Source: Cryptomeria japonica
Taxonomy: Eukaryota > Streptophyta > Pinopsida > Cupressales > Cupressaceae
Reading direction: 5' to 3'
Length of the DNA stretch: 64,000 nucleotides
Assembly (NCBI RefSeq): GCF_030272615.1
Contig: NC_081412.1
Location: 693,102,083 to 693,166,082, forward strand
Under the pieces are notes generated by a model. The model was not told the origin of the DNA. It made no database searches and was given only the letters and a program-made list of their open reading frames with translations. Below are positions 47,780 through 59,279 of this stretch, in pieces. The position numbers were made by a program, and so were the translations under genes. Every line of letters starts with the position of its first letter. The first letter of the stretch is position 1.

Positions 47780-47781
47780 AT

Positions 47782-48971
47782 TTTTAGGTCAAACTAGGAA
47801 AGCTAATGTACTGAGAGGGGAGGGGTGAATCAGTACTTCAAAACTTTTCTTCAACAACAATTTTACTGTTAAACATAAACTGAATACTATTGATCTCATA
47901 ATACATAATGCTGAAACATAATCATAGAAATAACATTCATACAAATTTCACTCCATAACAAAATGATTTTGGTTACGCAAAAACTCTTGGTTAGAGAGAA
48001 AAACTACGGTGGGAATGGCACCCACAACTTCACTATTGCAATAATCAAGATTGCTCAGTTAGAGCTACATGTTTAGCTATTTCTAATAGCTTACCCTATT
48101 AGGAGTACAAAGATCTTTAGATCTACCTTGCTAAAGGATTTTACAAACACTTTTACAAAATGTTGTACCTGGTTAAAGGCTTTACAATTTATAGACTTTG
48201 TTAGAGTCTTTTACCCTGTTAAAGGTTTCTAACTCAACTCAAAATAATTCAATCAAAATGTTTACAAAATATCTACAACTTTTACATCTGAAATGTTATA
48301 GCAGATTCTATGTGCTCAATATGAAATTACCTTGCTCATGGCATACCTCAGTAATTGATAAGTCAATTCGGTGACCACTTCTGTAACCTCTGTCACTTAA
48401 ACTATTCTTTAAAAAAACCTTCTCGATGACCTCTGAATATCTCTGGTAATCTTCACATCTTATCTTTTCTTAAGATTTTCATATTCAACTCATCATTCTT
48501 TCTCCTCTTCTTTTAGAAACTCAAATCATTCTATATATATAGATCTTTGAGATGGTGATCCATTCATGCATCGATCATACAAACATGTTTTATCGAATGA
48601 ATAAACATAAAAATTATTTCATTGGATAAACTCCCTCAAAATCATACAAAATCTTTAAATGCAATTTCCTATGTAATAATGGTTCCATGTTCTCGAATCT
48701 TGTAACACGTTTCATATGTGTGCCTAGGTTCATTGAATCTGGTAACACATTTTCACTCGGTTCAGATTGACTCGGTATACCTTCTTTGCTACTCGGTAGA
48801 CATAGAACTTTACTCGGTAGACAACTCGGTGTATCTCATCTCCGTGACTAGCCTTTCTCTGTAACCGACACCTTAGTAATTACCAACTAGATGTTTCAGT
48901 GGTATTAACCCACTAGACTATATAGGATGACTTTGGGCATACAACTAATGACAACTTAGTAAATAGCAATA
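47782..48971 (-). repeat. B2 5' LTR
   Basis: 1190 b partner of 41046-42234. The outer end reads GCAATA instead of GCAACA and the inner end TTTTAGG instead of TGCTAGG, so both LTR termini are mutated. TATA-like CTATATATATAG near 48542-48531 on the minus strand. Confidence 0.92.
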
Positions 48972-49511
48972 GTCTCATGACTGAAGTTGAACTCAAAACT
49001 TTCATTGAGGCTAGCAAGAGACAAGAATGGATGGATGCCATGGAAGAAGAACTACACCAGATTGAGAAGAACAAGACTTGGGAGTTAGTCCCTAGATCAG
49101 AAGACAAGAATATCATTGGTACAAAGTTGGTCTACTAGAACAAAATGAATGGAGAAGGTAAAATTGTAAGGCATCAAGCTAGACTAGTGTGCAAAGGATA
49201 CTCTTAAGTAGAAGGGATTGATTTTGAAGAAACATTTACACCAGTGGCTAGATTAGAAGCAATTAGGATGTTTCTAGCTTACCCTACCTACAAGGGCTAT
49301 AAAGTATACCAAATGGATGTAAAAATATTCTTTTCTAAATAGAAATTTAGAAGAAGTATACATGGATCAACCAGAAGGATTTATGCTACATGATGATGAG
49401 ACATTTGTGTGTCTATTAAAGAAGGCTCTGTGTGGTTTACAACAAGCTCCTAGAGCATGGTACTCAAGATTAGATCAGTATCTAAAGGAGAAAAGATTCA
49501 AAAAGGGAAGT
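48972..49511 (+). pseudogene. pol (RT): A reverse transcriptase, first part
   Basis: Copia RT start: W-M-D-A-M-E-E-E-L-H-Q-I with NKTWELVP, then [47 protein letters not shown], and after a frame change MDQPEGFMLHDDETFVCLLKKALCGL and QQAPRAWYSRLDQYLKEKRFKKGS. It is cut at 49511 by the solo LTR. Stops near 49137 and 49207. Confidence 0.85.
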
Positions 49512-52500
49512 TGTTGTTCACCAAAAGTGATAACCCAAGTACACCTGCAATTGATCTATGAAGTAGCCAATTCAATCTATGAAGAACCTCAGGGCTTGGA
49601 CAACATGACAAGGATCTGAATCCTTCTACTCTTCAGGCTCTGCAAAACCTAGGTGGGTATACCTTTGATGCTTAGAATTAAACCTATTACACACCTATGA
49701 CAACATCAACATAAACAGATAGATCTCATCAGGGCTCAATAACAAGTGGGTTACTGCAGATAGGCTATATCTACACAAAAAACTCATCTATGCTTGAGCA
49801 TGAGATAGATGAAACATTCCAAAACATAACATTAAATAAAGGTATTCTGATTGGATTTTATATTGTTTGAGAATCCCCTTAATTGCAGAATTAGTACCTT
49901 ATCCAAGGGCAATAGAGTCACACATCAAACTATAGATGAAAACTTATACTGCAGATCCTTCTTCATTCTTAAGTATTCCTGCATTTAATGCCTTGCATAA
50001 ATGCATTTCTCAACTCACTCACAGAAAATATCAAATCTAGAAACTATATTCCATTATTCATGATTTATTATAGAATTTGAATTCTTCCTTGAAGAATCCC
50101 TACAAACAATCACAATTACCTCCTTGAGATAACAAATCTCAGCCTCCTTGAGGATCTAATTTGAATATAATGAAAATACAAATCCAGAGACAAATTCTAT
50201 GTGAATTTGTGCATGCCTTACATACACAAGAACCTGCAACTAAGAACACCTATAGCAAAGAATTGACCTCCATTACTAAAAGGAAAGCCATGCTCTATAC
50301 AATCTTGAAGAAAACTCAGAATTGGAAGCCATGAAAATATGGAGCCATTGTCCAAATTTCTAGAACCCTTACAAATGAGAAGAATTGGGAATAAGGAGAG
50401 GGAAGAAAATCAAATCTGCAACTGAAATTGCGAAGTATCTCCTCTCTAACTGAATTTCACTCCCATAGAAACTGCTCTTGAAATATCCCACATTTGTCAA
50501 CATTAACTACCTGACTAGATTCCTCATTCCGAGAGCTTTCCGAAAACATATAATACTTCATATTTTGTCCAAAACATGAGCCCTGAGTGAATTAATACCT
50601 CAAGTGTGCACATCATTTAAATTTTTCATTTTCCCTATAGTCAGAACTATATCATTAACATGATTTTAAATTTGATTTTTGCTCCCTTTTGGCCCGGGCG
50701 GTTTGCCATGTGGTGGGACCGAATTGGCTGATGGGGTTGACAGGATGCCACCTGGGATGACACCTCATCACCACCATGTCATTCGCTTTGTTACTGCCAC
50801 TTGGCTGCCATGTGTACACCACCTCAGTGCCACATCATTGCCACTGGGATGGGACCTACCTGCTGGACATCTGAATATACCTGCCATGTCATCACCACCT
50901 AGACTTCATCATTTTTCATTTCTCATTTCGCCATTTCACGGCCTCTAATGGGTGAGCATCTTCAATCTCCGAAATCGCGTAGACCGTCAGATCAACCCGA
51001 ACTTGCTCGACCTTTACCATGCTACATTTTCGCTAGACCATTTTGCCATTTCATAGGGCTTAACTCGCGTGCATCTTCAGCCCACGAATCAATGTGCTTC
51101 GTCGGATCATCTCGGACCTGCTCACTGGTTAAGCCAACCTTTCTCTACAAAATTCACCTATTTGCCTCGAGAAGCGTGCCTAGATGGGGTCCACCTGGTC
51201 ACCACTCAGTTGCCACCTCTGGTCACCTTGCGATCCACACCCATGCGCGTGGGCCCACCTTGGGTGCCCAATAGCACTGTCCATCAAAATCCTAGAGGCT
51301 TTGACATTATAGATGTATGTGTTCTTGGTTATAAACATTAAAAATTATCACTTCCCAGTGAATGTGGGATAATGTGATTTTCCTGAGACTACAAGTTTTG
51401 AGGGTTCTCTCTAAGTTTTAATGGTGTCTACTTGTTCACTTACTAATCCCATCTATGTGCAGTGTGGACTCGGTCGCCTCTTTTCTTCATTCATGTGTGT
51501 TATCAAAAACCATAGTTGCACATCACTACATAATGTAAGGGGCACCAGTTCAAGTTCATTTGTCCTTTCACACACATGCAAGCTTGGATGGAAAGTCTCC
51601 TTGAAAATCAACATAATCTCCTCAAGCTCCATATCCATCGACGCAGACATACTTTGCAAAGAGGGTGAGTTTCATTTTGCATTTGCTTGAATTTCTTGTG
51701 CATCCAACATGGGAGTAAAACATATTGCACCAGCCACGTAGAGGGAGGATTGGTATCACAACAGCTTTCCTCATTCTCCAAATTCCACATAGGAGAAAGG
51801 GGGGCTGATTTCATTCATTGGGTTTCAAAAGATGCTACACCTTCATGGAGGAATTTAACACTGGCCTAGAGACTTCATGGCCCACATGAGGGAGAGACAC
51901 CTGCCAAAAGAGCTCCACGCTACACTTCAGATCTCCCATGCTACACACCCAACAACTAAAGTGCATTTACTGCATTCTGCTGGTTGCATCACTTGAGAAT
52001 TTCAATAGTGTCTTTCACCATGCCACGAACATGGAGGATATTGGGAGAGTGGTGGAGCTTGGGCATACACCTGCTACATTGCATTTTACTATTTCAAAAT
52101 TGCCCCTTTCACCAATCACGTGGGAGGGGGAGTTGATTGCAAATGGAAACATTTAAAACTTTCTGCAGTCTCTTCCTCATCACCATGTCCAGCTAGGGAG
52201 GATGCTTTGACTAGCCTTCATTTGTTTATTAAGACTACAAATGCCCTCCTACAAACACCACGTGAGGCTTTCCTTGTGGTTTCTTTGCTTCTAACAGCCC
52301 TTTTTAACTTCACGTCCAGCAGGGAAGCGAGAAAAAAAAAAGGCATGTGAGGGAGAAGTAAGGACCAGTAGTTTGTTTGCACACCCATTACTTGATTTCT
52401 ATATGTTGAAGGCTTCTTTAGCACCATGTGAGCATTTGCTTTAAAGTTTCTTTTTATTTCCTTCCTCCATTCATAGCCCATGACAGGGAGGACTGGCAAA

Positions 52501-54025
52501 GTTTGTGGAAAGTGGGCTTCACACTTGGAGATTGCACTTGCTGAATTTTAAATGCCTACACCAAAACCCATGGCAACAAGGAGGAAACAAGGATTGCTTG
52601 CCAATTTGCATGTACTGCAAATTTCCAACAAAACATCTAATCACTCATCTTGTGTGAGCCTCCAGTAGCATCCTTGATGTTAAAATTCTCTAATTTGCCA
52701 CATTCAAATTCACATTTGGTGTTGGAGCCTCTCTTACTGTCCAATTGGTGAATTGCAACTAAGCCAATATTGATATGCCTCACCATGAAATAAGAACATT
52801 TCATCATAAAATTAATTTCACGAGCATGAGCCAGGTCGAGCCCTAAAGTGGGTCCGACTAAATTTTTTTTTCGTTTTCATGCAATTGACCTCTAAAATGC
52901 TTCAAGAACCTTACCCATACCTCTGGAAATGATCGGCATTGTTTTCGGATCATTAATCCGCATTTTACAACCTTCAGGCAATTACGCCACATTTTCGCAT
53001 TTAATCGCGAAGACGTATTTTTTAAAGTGGTCAAAACACCTTTCTGGAGCTCGCCATCTGACAGGCATGTACTCTAAAATACAAGGATGAACTCTACCAA
53101 ATGGTTTCTCAAAATGAATCCCAAGCAAAGAGATATTAATTTTCAAAAATGCCCAACTGGCTTTGTCGACATTGCGGACCTGATGAAGTCAATGTTCTGG
53201 CAACACATGATGCCTTTCTCAAAAATATCAAACGACCTCCATAGGCCTTCAAATTTGAAACATAGGTACCTTAAAGTACATATTAAAACTTAGAAATCTT
53301 GGTTTGACCAAAATCCTGACTGGATGCAAATGGTGTGCTCATGAAAATGGCTACATTAACTGATATAGCACTGAAAGTACAGAAGACTGAAAATGATGGC
53401 TAAATGAACCCTTTTGAAAAACTGATCAAACGGATTGACAAAGGCTTGAAATTTGAAACGTAGCTCATCATTTATATCAGCATTAACCTGAAAGAAAATT
53501 TTTGGCATGACACTTACTGAGGCAACTTTTACATTCGTGCGAAATAGGGCTCTGACTAGCTGTCGAAATAGGGACTTGCCAAAACACAAGCTGCAAATGG
53601 ATTTGACTTGGTAAACTAAGAAAATGGATTCGTCAAGACTTGAAATTTTGCAGGCTGACTCACATTTATGCATGCAATTGAATCCATTTTGAAATTCTCT
53701 ATGACAATTAATAGGGTAAAAGATGTACTCGCTCAAAGTAGGCTACTCAATAAAATTTGCATTTGTGCCTTAAATGCACTTTCAGCTCACCCCTCAAAAT
53801 AGGTACCTCATAAACTTATGCAAATTGAATTATGAAAGTTGCACATCACTGAATAGGCCAAATAAAAGGTGTAGGACATGAATCCCAAGCCTTACCCCCT
53901 AAAAATCAATTGGCTCCATTTCACCCTCTCTCTAACTAGGCCATTCAAACCGACTCATTTGGAAATGCAAAGCAAAAATTTGAATTGGGCCTCTAAGCTT
54001 GACTCAAATTTAATGAGTCCCAATA
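49512..54025 (-). repeat. Solo LTR (4.5 kb) of a G2-like gypsy element
   Basis: Bounded by a perfect duplication GAAGT (49507-49511 and 54026-54030) within the RT of A. The ends read TGTTGTTC and CCCAATA on the plus strand. There is no coding domain and no internal region. Matches to the G2 LTR: CTAGGTGGGTATACCTTTG at 49649-49667, CTTATCCAAGG at 49898-49908, and palindromic GCCATTTCAC...CGAAATCGCG units near 50930-51130. It differs from G2 in lacking ORFX. Probably formed by recombination between two LTRs. Confidence 0.7.
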
Positions 54026-54030
54026 GAAGT

Positions 54031-54952
54031 TCTGATAGAAATTTGTACATAAGGAAATATGGGAATCGCATGATTATTGTGGTTGTGTATGGGAAAGAGT
54101 TTGCTGATCAGATGCATTCAGAATTTGAGATGTCAATGCTTGGTGAATTGACTTCCTTCATTGGCTTCTAGATACTACAGAAAGATAAATGAATCTTTAT
54201 CTCATAGGTTAAATATGCAAAGGAGATTCTGAAGAAATTCCAACTGGAAGATTGCAAACTAGTAAGTACTCCCATGGTGACCGACAACAAATTGAGTAAG
54301 AATGATGAATCATCGGTAGTGGATCAGACTCTGTACAGATCCATGATAGGGAGTCTATTGTATCTAACTACTTCAAGACCAGATATAGTTCAGGCAGTAT
54401 GCATGGTAGCTAGACTCCAAGCTACACCAAAGCAGTCACACATGAATGTTGTTAGCAGAATTTTTAGGTACCTACAAGGAACCCTCAGCTATAGTTTGTG
54501 GTATCCTAAACATGGAGATTTTTTCTTGAGAGCATACACTAATATCGATTGGGTAGGATGCATTGATGATAGAAAGAGTACAAGTGGTAGTGCATTCTTT
54601 CTAGGTGACCGGTTGGTTTCTTGGCATAGCAAGAAGCAGGATTTAGTCTCCTTATCTATTGCTAAAGCTGAGTACATTGATGATGCTACATGCTTCTCTC
54701 AGGTGCTTTGGATGAAGAAGACTCTCAAAATAGATGGACATCGCTGAACCTATTCTCATTCGATGTGACAATTTGAGTGTAATTAACATAGAAAATAATC
54801 CGATCATGCACTCTAGAACAAAACATATTGCTATCAAATATCACTTTCTCCAAGAGAAGGTTGAAGGGCAGGAGGTAAGGATGGACTATGTTCCTAGCGG
54901 TGAACAAGTAGCAGGCATTTTCACCAAACCATTACCAGTAAGCACATTTTAA
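54031..54952 (+). pseudogene. pol (RT-RNH): A reverse transcriptase end and RNase H
   Basis: Resumes RT with SDRNLYIRKYGNRMIIVVVY, but the next residues are GKEFADQMHSEFEMSMLGEL: the catalytic YVDD segment expected here is deleted. Then LYRSMIGSLLYLTTSRPDI, copia RNase H AYTNIDWVGCIDDRKSTSGS (the usual D-A-D has Asn first), SKKQDLVSLSIAKAEYI, and after a frame change near 54745 CDNLSVINIENNPIMHSRTK and IFTKPLPVSTF. It ends TAA at ~54950. Confidence 0.87.
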
Positions 54953-55135
54953 TACCTCCAACACAAGCTGGGAGTTATGTCATCTACCTAGGAAGATTTT
55001 ATGAGACTTAGGGGGACCTTGGTATGGGTCAAAGGGGGAGTGCGCAAGTACCCTTTGTCATTGTGTCAAAGGGGGAGAAATGTACCGGTATGGAGTGGAC
55101 TGTGAGAAGTCAACATCAATGCCAAAGGGGGAGAT
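54953..55135 (+). other. A 3' untranslated region and polypurine tract
   Basis: Contains AAAGGGGGAGTGCG and AAAGGGGGAGAAAT, then the functional tract AAAGGGGGAGAT at 55124-55135 next to the LTR. The inverted pair AATGCCAA (55118-55125) and TTGGCATT (55138-55145) flanks it. The repeated G-runs may be internal polypurine tracts. Confidence 0.75.
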
Positions 55136-56572
55136 TGTTGGCATTTTAGCACTAAGTTGTTAATGATGTCAACTGATGGAGATTGAGCATAAAGGATAAA
55201 AGTACAAACCGGTCTGAAGGATGGTTTCTTGTTTATGATGAAGAGATAGAATGTTAAAATTTGTTTCACACCACCAGAGGTGAAGATGTGCAACCGGTAC
55301 TAGATTCTCTACCAGTTAATAGAAGGAGAACACTCTACTAGCCAAGGGTCTTACTAATATGTGTTTGCCTAACTGACTGTGTGTTGTTAGGCCATGTCTT
55401 GATCAATGTGATGCCATGTGGAGCTGAGTTGGCAAGTGTGTTGTGGTTGGTGAAGCTTCATCAACAGGGTTGGTGAAATAGATAATTGTCATTAATGAAG
55501 GAAACCAAAAATCAAGGGATTGCATCTAACTAATTGCGGCTCGAGGAAGAAGAATTGACAGAGGAAGATTAGGGAGCAGTTGGTGCCTGAATCAAGGCAA
55601 AGGAAATCCGACACATAAAAGAAACTTCTGGAACACTTTATGTGTTGTCTGACTTCATGACATAAGATCTAATACATGATTGTCACTCCAAGAAAAACAT
55701 GCATTAGATGATGAAAATAGTGTACAGGTGCAGTCTTCGAGGACAAGTGATTGATCCAAGAAAGGTGGGATTTGATCTCATGAAGATTTTGTTAAAAAGA
55801 GAAAACCCTAATCACTCAGGGTTTTTGAATTGTATTATGGCGGGAAAATAGAGAATAAGTAATGAGAGCTCTGGAAAGGAAAGGTGTTGATGGTGTGAAG
55901 ATTGTGGAGTGGCGAAGAGAGAGGGAGCAAGGAGAAAAATCTAGAAAGTGATATGAGCAAGTTGTAGGGTGAGAGAACAAGAAAATTGGTGAGAGGATTC
56001 TTCCAGCAGTATCATAGTCAGGTAGTTGAACCTAACCAACAAGGTGTGGAAGAGCAGGCAACATCCTAGTGTGATACAGTGTGTTGAGAGACTATGTGTG
56101 AAAGGGAGAGAAAGATAACAGAGAGTTATTTAATTCAAGAGTTGCAGAATCCATTTTCAACAAGAAGCCTTAATTCTATTAGAATAGTATTTCAATATAC
56201 ATCACCAAGTTGAAGCTTGGTACAGGGGTTGGTGCTCCTTGTGTTGGTGCCCTAAAAGGTGCAAGTGTTGATGCTCCTTGGCTTGGTGCCCAAAATCTTT
56301 GTAAGTTGGTGTTTTACCTATGAGGCTAGATTGGAGCAGTAGTCTCTAGCAACTCTTCTCATCGAGGTTTTTCCCATATTAGGTTTTCCTCATAAATATG
56401 GTGTTGTGAATCTCTTGTGTGTGAATGATCTCTTTGTATTTCTCTCTTGCATTACCGGTATGACTGTTTCGTGGTTAAGTAAATAGCTGATTGTCTGAAA
56501 GTTGATCGCTAAAAGAAAAGACTTAGAAACCACTGATTCATCCCCACTCTCAGTGGTATTATGTGTTCAACA
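55136..56572 (+). repeat. A 3' LTR
   Basis: 1437 b partner of 35864-37286. The 14 b length difference is largely explained by an extra partial repeat (CTCCTTGTGTTGGTG) near 56237-56250. Ends GTGTTCAACA. Confidence 0.93.
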
Positions 56573-57852
56573 TGGAACTCTTGCAGATGTTGAGTCCACT
56601 TGCTGATCTTTGCTTCTATCTTTGTGATCTGTTTCGAGTATGTTTAGATGGTCTGTGCATACACCATGAAAGAATCATATGGTACCCTGAAGGTCTCCAC
56701 ATATTGCATCAGTTCTGATTGGAGTTGACCTTTTACCTTTAGAGCATCATCACAAAATAAATTGGCTGGCATATTTTTCACAAAAGCATATTTCCTTCAG
56801 CAATTGCTAGACTGATATCATCTTTTTGGTGGATTAGCTTGGTCTTGTCCTCAACAATTTTCCTTACCAGTACAACATTTAGTTCTTTTTCATATTCTTT
56901 CCTTACAGTGGTCTGGGTAGCATCTTCCAGTGATTGGACCTAATCACCTACTATTGTGGATAGTAGTTTTAGCTTTGTTAGCGAGGAATCGGTACTGGGA
57001 AGATTAGTATCAGGTACTAGATTGGTAAGGGTGTCAACAACAAATTGGATGACATCTTGTTCTTTCTTTTTCCTTATTTCTTCCAATTTGTCTTGAGCTA
57101 ATTGAATGCTCCTGAGTAGCTCATTCTCATCAACTGATTGAGTAAGACATGCAAGAGTTAAATCGGTGTGACTGGTGCAATCTCTGGTTAACTTAGGAGT
57201 CTTTGCTTGGTTCTCTTCTTGTTTCTTCTTCTCCTTATCTACCTTGTCCTTGGCCTCCTTGTCGGCCCTTTCTCCTCTTTCTCCTTCTCCAATCTCTCCT
57301 TTTCTTCTTTCTCCTTCTCTTATGCTCTCTTCTCTTCTTCTTCTTTCTTCTTCTCTTCTTCCACTCTCTTACTTTCTTCTTCTTTTTCTCTTCCTCTACT
57401 TTCTTCTTTTCTTCTTCCTTCTTTTTCTCTTCTTCTTCTCTCTTCTTTTTTGCTTCCTCCTTATCCTTCTTTTCCTTTGCAGCTTGTTCTCCTACTTCCT
57501 TCTCCACTTTTCTCTTTTCCTCTTCTTCCTTCTTTTCATTCTCTACTTTCCTCTTTTCTTCTTCTTCCTTCTCTTTCTCTTTCTCTGCAGGAATATCAGG
57601 TGCAGTATCAACCAGTGTAGTATCTAATGAATCAACATCAATAGGAATAATTTCCACAGCCATTCTTTCTCCCTTGTCATTGAAGGTTTCATCCAGTGTA
57701 GATTTTGATAGATCAGACACTTGTTGAGCTTGCCTATTTGCTTCAGATACCTTCTGCATCTCGACAGCTCCTTGAGCCCGCAGATGAGTATCCTTTTCAA
57801 CTTCAAAGATTTTGCCTTCCAATAACTAAAGTCTCCTTCTTCTCATGAAAAA
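56573..57852 (-). pseudogene. C ORF2, hinge and coiled-coil part
   Basis: Reads from the D insertion point: MRRRRL...LEGKIFEVEKDTH, then MQKVSEANRQAQQVSDL, IIPIDVDSLDTTLVD, a long Glu/Lys/Arg hinge (57580-57240), then helical text (ENELLRSIQLAQDKLEEIRK, VVDTLTNLVPDTNLPSTDS), down to the element A insertion at 56573. It aligns piece by piece with D (60750-59280). Frame changes occur. Function unknown. Confidence 0.65.
57240..57590 (-). repeat. Polypurine low-complexity tract in C ORF2
   Basis: Plus strand is almost pure pyrimidine (CTTCTT, CTCTTC repeats). The minus strand encodes repeated E-E-K-K / K-V-E-E-E-K units. A matching tract occurs in D. Length variation by slippage is likely. Confidence 0.8.
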
Positions 57853-57854
57853 TG

Positions 57855-58993
57855 TGATGAATACTAAGAGGGGGGGGTGAATTAGTATACCAAAAAATAC
57901 TGAACTCAAATACTTAAACAGTTTAGCAGTAAACTGGTATAATAGTTTTACTAACAAACTAGTTAACACAAATGCAAACCAAACAACAAATAAGGCATTC
58001 ACCCATAGAAGCACAATCACCATAACAAAAGATATTTTGATGTGGAAACCCAAATGGGAAAAACCATGGTGAGATGAAACTCACAAGTAACTATCTCTAG
58101 AATAGTAACCAGATCGATTAAGGTCAGACTGGTTAAGGTCATACAATGTTCTTTACCAAAACAGATCCTGTTAGGAATCTCAATCTCTGTTAGGAGATAA
58201 GTCCAATTAAAGACTACCTTGTTAGAGGATTTTAGATCTACAGTTGTCAACCACTTGGTTAGAGGATTTACAAAGGCTTTTTTGGGCCTACCCAGTTAAG
58301 GGTTTCAGACTTGTCAAAGATGTGAGTAATCAACAAGTGAATGATCTAGCAAATAGCATAGTCTGCTTGGTTAGATCCATGATAGCTCATTACTAATACA
58401 TTTCAGCATTACTTCAAGTAAATACACACTCTGTTACAACACATAGACTTGATCATCTCTTCTAAGATCACACATACAAAAACCCTAGACATGATGTCCT
58501 TAAAAAGGAATCTGGTTTCATGTCGGTCTAATAGGATTACATTGCAAGTTCCTAGGTTCATTGCATCTAGACACATTTGGTAACACAACACAAAATCACC
58601 ATCAAAGTGTTGGTGGATTGTAACTCATCACAAAAATACTGGTTGGTAACTCATCATAGAGTATTACCAGTTCATACAACTTTACCGATTACCAGTTGGT
58701 AACTCATCATAGAGTAATACCAGTTCAAATATTAAACCAATTACCAGTTGTCCAAAAATGAAGACTAGGAAAATGATAACTGCCGCTTCATTTCCTTTGT
58801 ACCGCTTGAGGTCTTCATACCACTTGAGATCGGTAAACACTTTCTGCAAAACATTGATAGCCAAAATACTATAATACATAATATTGGTTTGGAACAAATA
58901 CCAGTTGAGCATAACTCATACATAAAAAGTGATCTCAAAGCAAGTGTGGGTCCATCAATGACAATCACAACATAAACATCAAAAATACCAACA
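57855..58993 (-). repeat. D 3' LTR
   Basis: 1139 b, plus-strand TGATGAATACTAAGAGG to AATACCAACA. Pairs by family with the C LTR (34220-35336). It has repeated CCAGTTGGTAACTCATCATAGAGTA units at ~58645-58720 that are absent or single in C. Confidence 0.85.
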
Positions 58994-59007
58994 AGCTCCC
59001 CCTTTGG
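58994..59007 (-). other. D polypurine tract
   Basis: Minus strand CCAAAGGGGGAGCT before TGTTGGTATTTTTG. Preceded by the usual CCATCAATG. Confidence 0.78.
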
Positions 59008-59279
59008 CATTGATGGAAACACTTAGGAAAATTTTGACATCTAAGTGTTTTACAACAAAAATATGCCATAATCAAAATTACTCTCCCTAAGCATATACAC
59101 TACCCTTTTTGCAGAAAATACAATGTATACTACTCCCTTACAGAGATAAACATGAAAGTATACATAACATGCATCAAAATTTTTAATACATAATACTACT
59201 CCCCCTTTGCCAACAATGACAAAGTATAGCTAAATAACCCCTATTTCCATTATCATTAAAATCATAAGAGTTTATGACA
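59008..59279 (-). other. D spacer between ORF2 and polypurine tract
   Basis: Non-coding, with pyrimidine runs on the plus strand; equivalent to 35351-35626 in C. Confidence 0.4.

Larger units (their letters stand above)
41046..48971 (-). mobile_element. B2: complete pol-less copia-like element inserted in A
   Basis: 7926 b on the minus strand with a perfect target duplication GTCTC (41041-41045 and 48972-48976). 5' LTR 48971-47782, primer site 47779-47768, ORF1 47719-46409, ~570 b spacer, ORF2 45840-42491, polypurine tract 42248-42235, 3' LTR 42234-41046. No pol domain in any frame. The A coding text before and after resumes cleanly across the insertion. Confidence 0.92.
35864..56572 (+). 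mobile_element. Element A: autonomous-type Ty1/copia element, twice interrupted
   Basis: LTRs 35864-37286 and 55136-56572, primer site 37289-37300, gag, protease, integrase, RT, RNase H and polypurine tract, all on the plus strand. It is interrupted by B2 (41046-48971) between integrase and RT and by a solo LTR (49512-54025) within RT. Without these, A is ~8.3 kb. Target duplication TGGAG/TGGAA (one mismatch). The long gag with coiled coil and several zinc knuckles suggests a SIRE/Maximus-like lineage; I am not certain of this. Multiple stops and frameshifts make this copy inactive. Confidence 0.88.
34220..57854 (-). mobile_element. Element C (pol-less copia-like), 3' part, split by element A
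   Basis: 3' LTR 35336-34220, polypurine tract 35350-35337, and the C-terminal half of ORF2 in two pieces (57852-56573 and 35863-35627) separated by the whole of element A. The second piece resumes the same protein exactly where the first stops. To the right C is cut by the LTR of element D at 57855, so its 5' half lies beyond the window. Confidence 0.75.

Noticed and set aside
41100-48500. Large near-identical repeats as a segmental duplication
   Set aside because: They are the B2 LTR pair, shown by the primer site, polypurine tract and perfect GTCTC target duplication.
50679-52350. Several 70-110 codon ORFs on both strands in the GC-richer middle of the 4.5 kb insertion
   Set aside because: They overlap each other in different frames, show no domain and lie within a solo LTR; longer ORFs arise by chance where GC content is higher.
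57175-57727. Overlapping plus-strand ORFs rich in Ser, Leu and Phe
   Set aside because: They are the complement of the polypurine Glu/Lys hinge of C ORF2; the composition is an artefact of the pyrimidine run, and no membrane protein family is implied.
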